The notes beneath the pieces are model-generated. The model saw only the letters and a list, made by a program, of their open reading frames with translations. It ran no database searches and was not told where the DNA came from. From an uncultured bacterium (GTDB lineage Bacteria; Bacillota; Clostridia; UBA1381), in the NCBI GenBank assembly GCA_905215805.1, contig CAJMRL010000036.1, positions 1 to 16,057 on the forward strand: DNA of 16,057 bases. The letters are read 5' to 3'. Below, in pieces: positions 1-9,342 of the stretch. The position numbers were made by a program, and so were the translations under genes. Position 1 is the first letter of the stretch; the number at the start of each line of letters is the position of its first letter.

Positions 1-53
1 AGAGAAAAAGAGCCGTGAACAAAATGATTTAAAAAATCATTTTGTCACAGCTC
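1..53 (-). terminator. Intrinsic terminator after the beta-galactosidase gene
   Basis: Read on the minus strand, a 9-bp stem (GAGCTGTGA with TCACGGCTC, one G-U pair) continues through one bulged base into a perfect 11-bp AT-rich stem (20-30 with 34-44, 3-nt loop), then CTTTTTCTCT at 10-1. The pair that is G-U in minus-strand RNA would be an A-C mismatch in plus-strand RNA, so the structure is selected for minus-strand transcripts. It begins about 20 nt after the GH2 stop codon and closes the GH43-GH2 unit. Confidence 0.9.
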
Positions 54-74
54 CCAATTAATGTCATACAAGAC

Positions 75-3000
75 TTACTGCGTTCCAAGCCTGAGCATTT
101 GTGCTGCCGGCTGCATATTTTCATCCCATACGAACGCCTTAAGCTCTATCCCTTCGGAAATCATCATCGGAGGAATATCTAAAATAAGCTCTTCATCATT
201 AGATTCCGGAATTTTCGCCGATGAAACTCCTATTAAAACTCCATCTCTGTATATTGCAGTATATACAGTACAGTTTGTTAAATCATCATCAGCGTTTCTT
301 GTAAGTTTTACTGACGTAAGCTGTCCGCTTGTCGGCAATACATCCGTATCAAGATATTCTGTTCCATCAATGATAACAGACGAAACCTGGCTATTTATCG
401 GTTTCTCTGTCGGAGGAGCCGGTGTTGCCGGAGCTTCTGACGGCGTTGATGTCGCCGGAGCTTCTGACGGTATCGATGTAGCCGGAGCTTCTGACGGTGT
501 TGATGTTGCCGGAGCTTCCGACGGTGTCGGAACATCAGCAGCCTCTCCTGTTATTGCAAGATCCTTGATTTGAACTGTACCTGTGCTACCTCTAAGTACA
601 AAGGTGAACTTAACAGAGTATGTATCCATACCCTCCGCAAGTCCCGAACCTGAAGTCCAGGTAAAGCTCTTTTCTTCCCAATCCTGATCGCTTACTGCTT
701 CTGTGTGGATATCGCCGATCGTGCGATTGTTTCTTACCTCCGTTGCTACCTTTACATTATTAGGTTCGCTCGGAACAGTTGTGTCTGATTTCATTGTAAG
801 CGTATCGCCATTAAGATAGAAGCCATGGCTGTTACGCTTTGTAATATCAGATTTTTCCTTAAATGTTATTGTATATTCAGTATTCGGCTTAATATTTTTT
901 ATCACCGCAGAAACACCGTACAATACGTTGTTTGGATCAGCATCTATATCAGCATCGGCATCGCTTGTGATTGTCATTATATTGTCAGCAAAATTATGTG
1001 AAGCGCCTTTGCTGTCATTGCTGTATTTATACCATACAATACCGTAATCCTCTGCCTCTCCGCTGAATTCCTCTTCAAAGGTATCCCATACATTTGCATC
1101 AGGATCGTCTGTAGGAGGAGTTGTCGGATTTATAGTCGGGGTTGCCGGAGGAACAGTTACTGTTGTGCTGTCCTTGCTGAGCATAATATACGGAAGCTGT
1201 GAAATATCCTTCGGAATCTGGTTCTCTGATACATTTCCGTTAGCATCATGCGCTCCAACTACATAGTAGTCGTTGCCCGCTGCTCCTGATGCAATAGAAG
1301 CATCATATGCAAACAAAAGCTTGTATTCGCCGGACGCCGGTTTCGCATTCAAATCAAGTTCCGTCTGGCTGCCTCCGCCGTACTGTGCGATATATCCTTC
1401 GCCGTTTACATAGCTGAAGCCGTCCTTAGTCTGATCATATATATTTGTCAGCTGTCCGCCTGCCGTATTTTGTCTTATAAAGTTCAGCTTTGCGCCTGTG
1501 TATGTTCCCTCGGGGATGGTGAAGGTCATTCCGAGTCCAAGTCCGTATCTTATAAAGAAGTTACGTGAATCGGAGCTGCCATCGGCAAGCACACGTTCGA
1601 TAGAATCAGGAACAACATATGTTGTTGTGTCTGTGTTCACAAGTCCGGTTATGCTTACTGCTTTCTTCGGCATTGTAAATGAAGCTGTTCCGTCGTCATT
1701 GTAGGTTACCTCTGAAAGCGCGCCGTTCTCATCCTTTACAAACAGCGAATATTTTGCAAAATTGCCGCTCAATGTAACGGTTTCGCCCTCATATGCCTCG
1801 TTTGCTGATGCAGCTATGCCTTCCTGTGCCGTTATAGTATTCGGCAGTGCCTGAGCTATGCCTATCCATGAGAGCACCGGATCAGCACCGCTTTCTTTGC
1901 TGACAGAAACAGTTATAACTGTCTGCTCCGTAAGCTCAAAGCCAACGCTCGCTTTTGCACGTTCAACCGCAGGAATGGACTTGCCGTCAAGACGTGCATC
2001 TTCACTTCCAAGCTCCGTTTCTCCGCTGCTTACAGTCACCTTCATATTTCTTGCCGCATTGCCGGGCCAGAACTCATGGAATCCTGCTGTTACGCTGTAT
2101 CTTCCCGGCTCAAGCGTGAACTGATAGTCAATCGACTTATCCTTCTCTGCGTACCAGCCTGTTGTATACTTGTTTCCCGGAGTCATATTGTTATCTTTCG
2201 GAGAGCCGTACGCATCCTCGCCGCTGGAAATTCCCCATCCGTCCTTTACCTCGGTCTGATCGTTTACAGTGTTCACGAGCTTATCCGAAATGGTCTTCAC
2301 ACCATTGAATACTGACGCATCTGAATCATTACAGTCAACGAAATAATACATGTTATCCGGATATACGCTTATTACGCCCTCGATAACTGTTCCGTCCTCA
2401 AGAGTTCCGGTTATTGTCGTATCCTCATATACTTCACACTCATCAATAGTTTTATCCCATACAACGCTGCGTTCAGCGTCTTCTACCATAACCTTTTCAG
2501 GTAAACCCTTATCCGGTGTTGTATAGCCGATATGTCCTATCTCCTTAGAGAATGCAGGTTCTTCAGCAGAAGTACTCTCAACAGCATTAAGAGCTATGCT
2601 CTGAGCTGTATACTCATCATTATCCGCCTTTGACATCGGCTTGAAAGTATATTCGTAATCAAATATATATCCGGTATTGATTCTTGCATCCTCTCTCTGT
2701 TGAGGTCCGCAGCTTGAATTTCCTATACCAAGTGACTTATGGTCAATATTGAAGTATGTATAGCCTTCCTCCATTGTGTATCTGTTCGTTGAAACAAGCT
2801 CGTACGGATGCATTGAGCCGTTTCTGAGATCCTTTGTGCTGTAGTGGAGAGCTGAGACCTCAAGGGCGTTTTTTTCACTTGCCTCCCAGTTCGGGTCTGT
2901 CTCCTTGCCTTTATATTCCTTATTTGCTGAAGCAAGGATAGCTGTTTTTCCGTTATCCATAACAGCCCATGTAACATCATTTACAGTACCTGTTTCCTGT

Positions 3001-6000
3001 GTGTCGAAATGCGGGAAGAACATATCCGTTGCCGTTGATGAATATATTCCCTTTACGGCGTAGCTGTCACGTTCACGGTAGCTCTCGGAAACCGGATAAT
3101 TATATCCGTATTCGCCGTCCTCCGTTACCTTCGGATCGATACCGTTTCCGTACCAGGTTATATTCTCGAAGTCATCGTCAAGCTTCATCTGTGAACCGAG
3201 ACGAAGTATATATCTTCCGTCCGCCGTCTGCTTCGGCATATTCATTGTATCAAGATACATTCTGTATGTCACTGCACCGCTCTCGTCAACAACGTAACGC
3301 AAAAGCTCTCTTGCATACTCATCGCCGTCATACGGTACCTTAAGCTTTACACCAACGTCTATAACATAGCGGCCGTCTTCATCCTGACTATAGCCTATTG
3401 TATTCGTTACAGGAATTATGTTTTTCTCCTCATCGGCATACTTCCAGTTGTCGATCTGCGGACTGTCGTTTGCGTGCTCGGCACGTGAATAGTTCGGCTT
3501 GAGCTCATGGATGAGCGTTTCACCGTTGTATACGTAGTTCGAGAGGAAGCCTGTCTTCTTGCTTATCTCAAAGCTGAAGTTATTTCCTGTAACCGTGAAT
3601 TTATCTGCATCTTCTGTAACGTTCACTCCATCGCCGCCTACCTCTGCGGGTACCGGTTCAGCCGGAGCTGCGCCCTTTACGGCTGTAAGTACATCATCAC
3701 TGAGGTCAAACTGCTCGTGAGCTATCTCATGACCCGCTTTAACGCCCCATGAAGCATCCTTTGTTACTAACTCTACATAGAGTCTGTACTCTCCGCCCGG
3801 CATAAGTGTTTCAGGAAGCGATGCCGAATACGGGATAGTAATCGTTCCTGCCTGCTTCGGGCCTACCGACGGAAGCTCAGCAACTGTTCCCGAGCCTATC
3901 TCCTTGCCGTTTTCTGTAAGCGACCAATTAAGACTGTACTCGTTAAGATTCGTGAAGTTGTTCTCGTTGTATACTGCAACCTGCTGAGCTTTCAGATTTT
4001 CATCCGTTGTCCAGCCGTTTTCAAGCTGCTTCTGAGCATATATCGGCGTCTCCTTGAACCAGAAGTTTTGATACTGGTACTTGACTTCATATATCTCAGG
4101 CTGCGGCTGACGATCCGGGGAAACAAGACCGTTTCCGCTGAATGAGCCTCTGCCTCCTCCTGAAGCTGTACCGTCAGGATTAACGTTTCTGCCTTCGAAG
4201 TTGATATCTCCCCAGTCACCGCCGTAACCTAAGAACCAACCCTCACGCAGTTTGCCGTATAAATCCTCATGCGCAAGGTACTTGCCGTCTGCATAGTAAT
4301 CGTACGGTTCCGGAACTATGTTCGAGTTTGAATCCGTCTTCTTTACTGTATTGTCTTCTGTATTTGTTACTCTTGAAAGCGGAACGATTCTCGACTGATC
4401 GACCCAGTCCCAGATACACGCGCCTATCATGTTTTCTCCTGAACGGATTGCATTCCAATAACCCTCAAGGTCTCCCATGGCGTTGCCCATTGCGTGAACA
4501 TACTCACAAAGGAAGTATGGTTTGCCCGCCGTGTTCTGTTTCGCCGGCATCTCCGGATTTACCGCCATGTTCTGTGTCTTCTCTACTGTCGGATACATGT
4601 TGCTCTCTGTATCCGTGTGCTCATCCCACTTCACAAACTCCGAATGCACAAACCTTGTAGGATCCTGCTCATGGAAATAATCTGTCATCCAGTAATATAT
4701 AGGACTATTCTCTTCCGTAATCTGTCCGCATTCATTTCCGATCGACCATGAAACTATGGAAGCATGGTTTTTCAGAGTCTGATACGAGGTTACTGTTCTG
4801 TCCTTAAAGATATCTCCGAGAAATACGTTGTATACCTCATAATTTGTTCTGTCCTTATTCGCAACAGCATGACACTCTGCGTTCGTTTCAGCCATCACAT
4901 AGAAGCCGTAAGTATCTGCAAGATAGTACAAATACTCATCGTTTGCGTAGTGCGAGGTACGAATAGTATTTATATTATACTGCTTCATTGTCTGAAGGTC
5001 TATGTCATAAACCTCTTTTGAAACATATTTACCGGTAAGAGGATCGGAATCATGACGGTTCGTACCCTTCATCAGGAGCGGCTGACCGTTTATCTTTATC
5101 TGAGAATAAGTTGCTTCAGTCTGCGCCGCATTTTCGGTGTCTACATTCGCTGTGTATTCTATCTCACGGAAGCCTACGAGCAGCGCTGATGATGCTATGT
5201 CAGTATCGCTTTCATCTTTAAGATTTAGCGAAAGCACATACAGGTTCGGCTTCTCTGCCGACCACTGCTTGGGTGCCTCAACCTTTACGCTGCTGTCTTC
5301 AAATACGAGCTCATCGCCCGCCGGTATAGCCTTATCCGTCGTAAACTCTATAGTTTTTACGACAGTCTCTAAATTATCCTTGTCGTAAAGGTTTGCTGTC
5401 ACCTTATATCCTGCCGGAATTTCCTCATCGGTGTTGTTTCTGAGTTTGAGGTTCTTTACAATGAGATCTGCATCCACATAAGCCTCATCAAAATCAGTCT
5501 CAATTTTATAATCCTCGATCGAAACCTCCGGAACGGAGATAAGGAATACATCACGGAAAATACCTCCGTCATAGAGCATATCCTGATCTTCAAGCCATGT
5601 TCCGTCACAGAATTTATGTACTCTTACAGCAAGAGTATGATCCTCGCCGTCAGAAACATAATCGGTTATATCGAATTCATGAGGTCTGTATGAATCCTCG
5701 CTGTAGCCGATAACCTGACCGTCTATGAATACATAATACGCCGACTCAACGCCTTGGAACGAAATTCTTATTCTGTCGTTCTCCTTCTTTTCAAGACCGT
5801 TTATATTTATCGTTGTTCTGTAAAAACCTATAGGATTATACGCCACCGGAGCCTCACCCGGCTCAAGAGTTCCATACATATCGCTCTTGCCGGTGCCCTG
5901 CGGCTGTTCTCCTGACTGCCACGGCATTTTCACATTGTCATATATAGGATAATCCCATACCCATGTTTCATTCTCACCGTTTGGTGTATTTTTGTTGTTC

Positions 6001-6491
6001 CACCACTCGCCGTACGAGGTCCAGCTTGAAGGCATTGATACATTCTTTTTCCATGTATCGTCCTGCACAAAATCCTTCGCTGCAAACGCATTCGTAGTAC
6101 CGTCAGCGTTTATCAGTCCGCGCTCAGCGCCCATTGCAAGATTTTTTACCACCGTCATATCCCATTGATTTGACGCTCCCTTGCCTGTGAGCATTTTTAC
6201 TCTGCTTGATGTTTCCTTTGCGTAATTCACAGCCGATTTAAGCGCCGTCTGCTCATCCTGATACGGTATCGCCGAATCGGTGCGCGCATCAAGCCTGTTC
6301 CTGCCGACTACGCTGTACATCTTGTTTTCCTTGTCATTGTACTCGGTAAAGGTCACATCTTCGGTTTCCATATTCTTATCGATTATTTCCGAACCGTTCA
6401 CTTCTCCGCCCTCCGCACTTGTCATTGTAGGAACGGCAGATGAAAGCATCGCCGCCGCCAGAATGAATGACATTATTTTTTTGTGTTTCAT
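75..6491 (-). CDS. Secreted multi-modular GH2 beta-galactosidase (LacZ-like core)
   Basis: Exported glycoside hydrolase that should release terminal beta-galactose from oligosaccharides or pectic side chains. The ATG at 6491 is chosen because AAGGAGGA lies 5 nt upstream; a TTG 24 nt earlier would bury that site inside the gene. It gives 2138 residues, about twice LacZ. Residues 1-26 are a signal peptide (KHKK, hydrophobic run, TSA before Glu27). Order: LacZ sugar-binding jelly roll ~145-320, Ig-like domain ~325-445, TIM barrel ~450-790, LacZ domain 4 ~800-940, small-chain domain ~955-1290, malectin-like module ~1380-1550, bacterial-repeat Ig-like ~1558-1618, unassigned beta-rich module ~1622-1775, CBM-like module ~1800-1988, four PSEAPATST linker repeats, and a C-terminal KAFVWD module ~2033-2138. 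The acid/base is Glu587 in WSIGNE and the nucleophile Glu663 in LCEYVHAMGN; WDWVDQS follows. It is the last gene of a unit with GH43, 16 nt apart. No anchor or dockerin is seen. The fold and mechanism are firm; the true substrate is inferred. Confidence 0.96.
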   Translation of the reverse strand: MKHKKIMSFILAAAMLSSAVPTMTSAEGGEVNGSEIIDKNMETEDVTFTEYNDKENKMYSVVGRNRLDARTDSAIPYQDEQTALKSAVNYAKETSSRVKMLTGKGASNQWDMTVVKNLAMGAERGLINADGTTNAFAAKDFVQDDTWKKNVSMPSSWTSYGEWWNNKNTPNGENETWVWDYPIYDNVKMPWQSGEQPQGTGKSDMYGTLEPGEAPVAYNPIGFYRTTININGLEKKENDRIRISFQGVESAYYVFIDGQVIGYSEDSYRPHEFDITDYVSDGEDHTLAVRVHKFCDGTWLEDQDMLYDGGIFRDVFLISVPEVSIEDYKIETDFDEAYVDADLIVKNLKLRNNTDEEIPAGYKVTANLYDKDNLETVVKTIEFTTDKAIPAGDELVFEDSSVKVEAPKQWSAEKPNLYVLSLNLKDESDTDIASSALLVGFREIEYTANVDTENAAQTEATYSQIKINGQPLLMKGTNRHDSDPLTGKYVSKEVYDIDLQTMKQYNINTIRTSHYANDEYLYYLADTYGFYVMAETNAECHAVANKDRTNYEVYNVFLGDIFKDRTVTSYQTLKNHASIVSWSIGNECGQITEENSPIYYWMTDYFHEQDPTRFVHSEFVKWDEHTDTESNMYPTVEKTQNMAVNPEMPAKQNTAGKPYFLCEYVHAMGNAMGDLEGYWNAIRSGENMIGACIWDWVDQSRIVPLSRVTNTEDNTVKKTDSNSNIVPEPYDYYADGKYLAHEDLYGKLREGWFLGYGGDWGDINFEGRNVNPDGTASGGGRGSFSGNGLVSPDRQPQPEIYEVKYQYQNFWFKETPIYAQKQLENGWTTDENLKAQQVAVYNENNFTNLNEYSLNWSLTENGKEIGSGTVAELPSVGPKQAGTITIPYSASLPETLMPGGEYRLYVELVTKDASWGVKAGHEIAHEQFDLSDDVLTAVKGAAPAEPVPAEVGGDGVNVTEDADKFTVTGNNFSFEISKKTGFLSNYVYNGETLIHELKPNYSRAEHANDSPQIDNWKYADEEKNIIPVTNTIGYSQDEDGRYVIDVGVKLKVPYDGDEYARELLRYVVDESGAVTYRMYLDTMNMPKQTADGRYILRLGSQMKLDDDFENITWYGNGIDPKVTEDGEYGYNYPVSESYRERDSYAVKGIYSSTATDMFFPHFDTQETGTVNDVTWAVMDNGKTAILASANKEYKGKETDPNWEASEKNALEVSALHYSTKDLRNGSMHPYELVSTNRYTMEEGYTYFNIDHKSLGIGNSSCGPQQREDARINTGYIFDYEYTFKPMSKADNDEYTAQSIALNAVESTSAEEPAFSKEIGHIGYTTPDKGLPEKVMVEDAERSVVWDKTIDECEVYEDTTITGTLEDGTVIEGVISVYPDNMYYFVDCNDSDASVFNGVKTISDKLVNTVNDQTEVKDGWGISSGEDAYGSPKDNNMTPGNKYTTGWYAEKDKSIDYQFTLEPGRYSVTAGFHEFWPGNAARNMKVTVSSGETELGSEDARLDGKSIPAVERAKASVGFELTEQTVITVSVSKESGADPVLSWIGIAQALPNTITAQEGIAASANEAYEGETVTLSGNFAKYSLFVKDENGALSEVTYNDDGTASFTMPKKAVSITGLVNTDTTTYVVPDSIERVLADGSSDSRNFFIRYGLGLGMTFTIPEGTYTGAKLNFIRQNTAGGQLTNIYDQTKDGFSYVNGEGYIAQYGGGSQTELDLNAKPASGEYKLLFAYDASIASGAAGNDYYVVGAHDANGNVSENQIPKDISQLPYIMLSKDSTTVTVPPATPTINPTTPPTDDPDANVWDTFEEEFSGEAEDYGIVWYKYSNDSKGASHNFADNIMTITSDADADIDADPNNVLYGVSAVIKNIKPNTEYTITFKEKSDITKRNSHGFYLNGDTLTMKSDTTVPSEPNNVKVATEVRNNRTIGDIHTEAVSDQDWEEKSFTWTSGSGLAEGMDTYSVKFTFVLRGSTGTVQIKDLAITGEAADVPTPSEAPATSTPSEAPATSIPSEAPATSTPSEAPATPAPPTEKPINSQVSSVIIDGTEYLDTDVLPTSGQLTSVKLTRNADDDLTNCTVYTAIYRDGVLIGVSSAKIPESNDEELILDIPPMMISEGIELKAFVWDENMQPAAQMLRLGTQ
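417..524 (-). repeat. Four 27-bp tandem repeats coding a PSEAPATST linker
   Basis: Four consecutive 27-nt units encode the nine-residue motif PSEAPATST (with S/T/I changes in the last positions). The units are nearly identical at DNA level, including synonymous positions, which suggests recent expansion. They form a flexible, probably O-glycosylatable spacer between the CBM-like module and the C-terminal KAFVWD module of the GH2 enzyme. Copy-number change keeps the reading frame. Confidence 0.9.
525..1097 (-). other. CBM-like module in GH2, paralogous to one in GH43
   Basis: About 190 residues of a predicted beta-sandwich, starting NVWDTFEEEF and ending GTVQIKDLAI. It closely matches a module in the upstream GH43 enzyme at 6784-7344: YGVSAVIKNIKPNT against YGVSAVMKNIKPNT, DWEEKSFTWTSGSG against DWEERTIEWTSGSG, GTVQIKDL in both. 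The layout (N-terminal strand, 'IKPNT.Y.ITFKEK', late 'VQIKDL' strand) resembles CBM4/CBM9-type or other galactose-binding-like folds. A role in carbohydrate binding is inferred from fold type and context only. Confidence 0.75.
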
Positions 6492-6507
6492 ATGTTCCTC
6501 CTTTTTA
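6492..6507 (-). promoter_or_regulatory. Ribosome binding site deciding the GH2 start
   Basis: Within the 16-nt gap between the GH43 TAA (6510-6508) and the GH2 ATG (6491), the minus strand carries AAAAAGGAGGAACAT. The GGAGG core is 5 nt from the ATG, a near-ideal Shine-Dalgarno arrangement. It rules out the upstream in-frame TTG at 6515 as the main start. The short gap implies co-transcription with GH43. Confidence 0.93.
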
Positions 6508-9342
6508 TTATTCAACAGTCACAGCATCGCAAACGGAATTTTGCTCCCCATCCCAAAGGAACGCTTTTACTGTATCGACCGCAAGTCCGTCTGTATCCAT
6601 ACTGAATTCTGTTCTTCCTTCATCCGCATCACGCGATACGAGCTTAAGCAGCCTGCCGTCCTCATCATAGGCGGCAAGATATGCCGTGAATTTCTCGTCC
6701 GCGCCGCGGTAATTTATATTATATACTCCCGAAACATTCGTTCCATAAGCCGAAACTGAAATGTTTCCCTGCGGTATATATACCGACTCCTCAAACAGCT
6801 CGAGATCCTTTATCTGCACCGTTCCCAGTGCACTCCCAAACGTGAATTCAAGCTTTGCGGCAAGTACATCGTCTCCGGGAAACTTATCCGTATCTATTCC
6901 CGATCCGGACGTCCACTCTATAGTACGTTCCTCCCAGTCCGTGTCGGCGCATGCCTCCTGATGAATTCCTATGTTGCCGTTATTGCGCGTAAGCGCCGCA
7001 TGGGTTACCTGGGCAGCATCGGTCACATCCGAAACCGTACTCGCTGTATCCGGCTTCAGATACAGACCGTGTGCCGGATTCGTGACCTCGGTAAGCTCCG
7101 TTTTTTCTTTGAAAGTTATATAATATTTTGTGTTAGGCTTTATGTTCTTCATGACAGCCGAAACTCCGTAGCATACATCAGCAGGCGCGGCGCCGGCATT
7201 ACTGCTTATCGTAAGAACCCCGTCCGCATTGAGCTCATACGAGCCGCCGCTGCTGTTGTTGCTGAACTTCTTCCATACTATCGCGCTGTCGTCCTTCCCG
7301 CCTTCAAACCTGTCCGCATAGTTGCTCCAGCGTTCCTGATATTGTGCAGGCTCCGCCGTTTCCGACGGCGCCGGCGTTGTATCGGCAGATGCGCCGTATG
7401 AAAGAATTATATTATCAAAGTATGCAGTTGGATTGTCAACGGTATATTCAACACTCATAACAAGCGCCTTCGTGCCCGTTATGCTTTCTATTGAAAGCGG
7501 ACTTGAATTCGCCTCGTCAAGCGTGTAATTACCGTCTTCCTTATCCTGTGCTACTGTTGATTTATCAATTGTAATTGTGCTATAACCCCATTTATCGTTT
7601 GAATCTGTCACTTTTGCTATTTCAGTTCCCAATGCAGAGGCGTCGTTTTTAAATGCAGCAAGCCGCTCCCGTGTCAGAGCCTCGCCCGCGCTGTCATAAG
7701 CGTACAGCTTATATGTGCCGCTGTAGTTTCCGCCGCCATGACCGGAATGTATGGTTATTTTTTCAAGGTTGTCAAAATCTGCCTGTGCTATATAGAAGTA
7801 TTCCGGCGATGAAGTTATTTTCCATTCCCTCACATCTCCGTTGTTTATACTTCCTGCCGAAGCCGCTGTATCCTCAGTAAATGAATACTTTATATCTGTA
7901 TATTCTCCCGGCTCTTCTGTCGATTCCGGCTCGGCCGGATATGCTTTAATAAGCGCATCATATTCTTCATTCGTTATCGGAAGTATGGAGCCGTGGCGAA
8001 TCACTCCGGCATCGGTCGTTGTTTCGTTCAACTCATATGAATCACTATACAGATTGTCAGCTGCAAACAGTCCATAGCCTTCCCATCCGCCGCCAAGACT
8101 GTCCACAAACACTCCCCATCTGTTCTCATGGTTGAACTTGAATGCCGTCGGACCTTCACAGTTTCCTATGCCCATATTCGTGGCATACCACGGTCCCTCA
8201 AGACTCGCCGCATACTCACAGCCTACGCGCTTGGTGCTCTCGTTCTTAGAATACCTGTAATATATTCCGTCCTGTTCAAGAATAGTTGTGTCTATAACAT
8301 GATTATCGCGCTCTATGTAAAGCTCGGGAGTGGAAAACGTTCTGAAATCTGATGTAAAGCTTCTGTATATCCTCTGCTTTGAATTGTCTTCAAGCGCCTT
8401 TTTCTGCTCAGCCTTGGTCATGCTGTCATAACCTTCCGGCTTTTCGGGACATACCATCGACGCCCAGAATACCATATACTGACCACGATCCTCATCCCAT
8501 ATACTCTCCGGCGCCCATACGCAGCCTACGTTGAACGGTTTCTCTCCGTTTTCAAGAACTATATCATCGCCTATTGCGTATTGGCGCTGCTCAGACCAAT
8601 TTACAAGATCATCTGATTCCCATATCATGATATTTTTCGAAGCTCTGTACTGTGCCGCGTTCCAGTCCCTTGTCTGGTTTATAAGCAGATCCGTTGCAAC
8701 TATGTAGAACTTATCGCCCTCCGGTGAGCGGACGATATGCGGGTCTCGCACACCCTTTGTCCCGAGATTGCTTTCAAGTACCGGCTCGCCGCCGTTTAAT
8801 ACATTCCATTCTATTGCGTCCGAAGATACGCTGAAATATACCTTTTCGTTATCAAGATCACCTGAATTATCTTTGCCGACAAAGTTTACAAAGAGATATT
8901 TGTCATACTCGTCCTTTACCTCCGTTCCGGAAGCTGCCGTTATCTCCATACTTGACTCTACCGGCTCTGTGAGATAAGTTTTGCCCTCATAGGTATATCT
9001 GATATTTGCCCCGGGAAGCGTGTAGCCGTTTTCCGGTACGTTTATAAGTTCAACTCCATCACCCGCTGTTATTTTTACTGCGCTGCCTGTAACGCTGCCC
9101 ATTTGTTCAGCATTTTCCGAATTAATTTCAACAGGTTCTGTTATCGGATTTGAAGTATATATTTTATCATTGAAAGAATAAGTAACTGTAGTATTCTTTG
9201 CAATATAACCGCCGTTTTCTAATCCAATCAGCTCAACGCCGTCTGAAGCGCTGACCCTGTATCCGCTCTCCTCCGCGTTTATACCCATGCGCAATACACT
9301 TCCCGGTTCAAAGCAGATGATCTTCGATAAAATTTTAAGCAA
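6508..9342 (-). CDS. GH43-family arabinosidase-like enzyme, 5' end apparently missing
   Basis: Five-bladed beta-propeller glycoside hydrolase acting on arabinose- or xylose-type (possibly galactan) side chains; the subfamily is not certain. Counting from a TTG at 9342 (944 residues): two related ~60-residue repeats (~30-140, each with DGVEL), propeller ~148-465, CBM6-like module ~480-650, linker ~655-665, CBM-like module ~667-853 shared with the GH2 enzyme, and a C-terminal KAFLWD module ~857-944. The inverting triad is visible: Asp200 (GVRDPHIV, base), Asp351 (VIDTTI, pKa modulator), Glu396 (NCEGPT, acid), plus VWAPES. The start is poor. The TTG overlaps the U-tract of the regulator's terminator, has no Shine-Dalgarno and no signal peptide, although the GH2 and esterase neighbours are exported. 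The next candidates are TTG at 9294 and ATG at 9288, each behind only a weak GGGAAG. In frame, the sequence is open upstream only to a TAA at 9366-9364. The 5' end, with the export signal, seems lost in the genome or in the assembly. GH43 assignment is firm; expression and export are doubtful. Confidence 0.88.
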   Translation of the reverse strand: MLKILSKIICFEPGSVLRMGINAEESGYRVSASDGVELIGLENGGYIAKNTTVTYSFNDKIYTSNPITEPVEINSENAEQMGSVTGSAVKITAGDGVELINVPENGYTLPGANIRYTYEGKTYLTEPVESSMEITAASGTEVKDEYDKYLFVNFVGKDNSGDLDNEKVYFSVSSDAIEWNVLNGGEPVLESNLGTKGVRDPHIVRSPEGDKFYIVATDLLINQTRDWNAAQYRASKNIMIWESDDLVNWSEQRQYAIGDDIVLENGEKPFNVGCVWAPESIWDEDRGQYMVFWASMVCPEKPEGYDSMTKAEQKKALEDNSKQRIYRSFTSDFRTFSTPELYIERDNHVIDTTILEQDGIYYRYSKNESTKRVGCEYAASLEGPWYATNMGIGNCEGPTAFKFNHENRWGVFVDSLGGGWEGYGLFAADNLYSDSYELNETTTDAGVIRHGSILPITNEEYDALIKAYPAEPESTEEPGEYTDIKYSFTEDTAASAGSINNGDVREWKITSSPEYFYIAQADFDNLEKITIHSGHGGGNYSGTYKLYAYDSAGEALTRERLAAFKNDASALGTEIAKVTDSNDKWGYSTITIDKSTVAQDKEDGNYTLDEANSSPLSIESITGTKALVMSVEYTVDNPTAYFDNIILSYGASADTTPAPSETAEPAQYQERWSNYADRFEGGKDDSAIVWKKFSNNSSGGSYELNADGVLTISSNAGAAPADVCYGVSAVMKNIKPNTKYYITFKEKTELTEVTNPAHGLYLKPDTASTVSDVTDAAQVTHAALTRNNGNIGIHQEACADTDWEERTIEWTSGSGIDTDKFPGDDVLAAKLEFTFGSALGTVQIKDLELFEESVYIPQGNISVSAYGTNVSGVYNINYRGADEKFTAYLAAYDEDGRLLKLVSRDADEGRTEFSMDTDGLAVDTVKAFLWDGEQNSVCDAVTVE
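6784..7344 (-). other. CBM-like module in GH43, paralogous to one in GH2
   Basis: Residues ~667-853 of the GH43 protein. They align along their whole length with the module at 525-1097 in GH2, with shared IKPNT, ITFKEK, TSGSG and GTVQIKDL segments. Two adjacent genes carrying the same appendage suggests duplication or gene conversion and a common polysaccharide target. It is preceded by a PAPSETAEP linker. Confidence 0.75.

Noticed and set aside
61..573. Plus-strand frame with repeated GASDGVDVA
   Set aside because: It is the antisense of the PSEAPATST linker of the GH2 gene and crosses the GH2 stop and terminator side; no independent support.
6492..6515. TTG at 6515 as the start of the GH2 enzyme (adding MNNKKEEH)
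   Set aside because: The added codons are themselves the ribosome binding site for the ATG at 6491, and the signal peptide begins properly at MKHKK.
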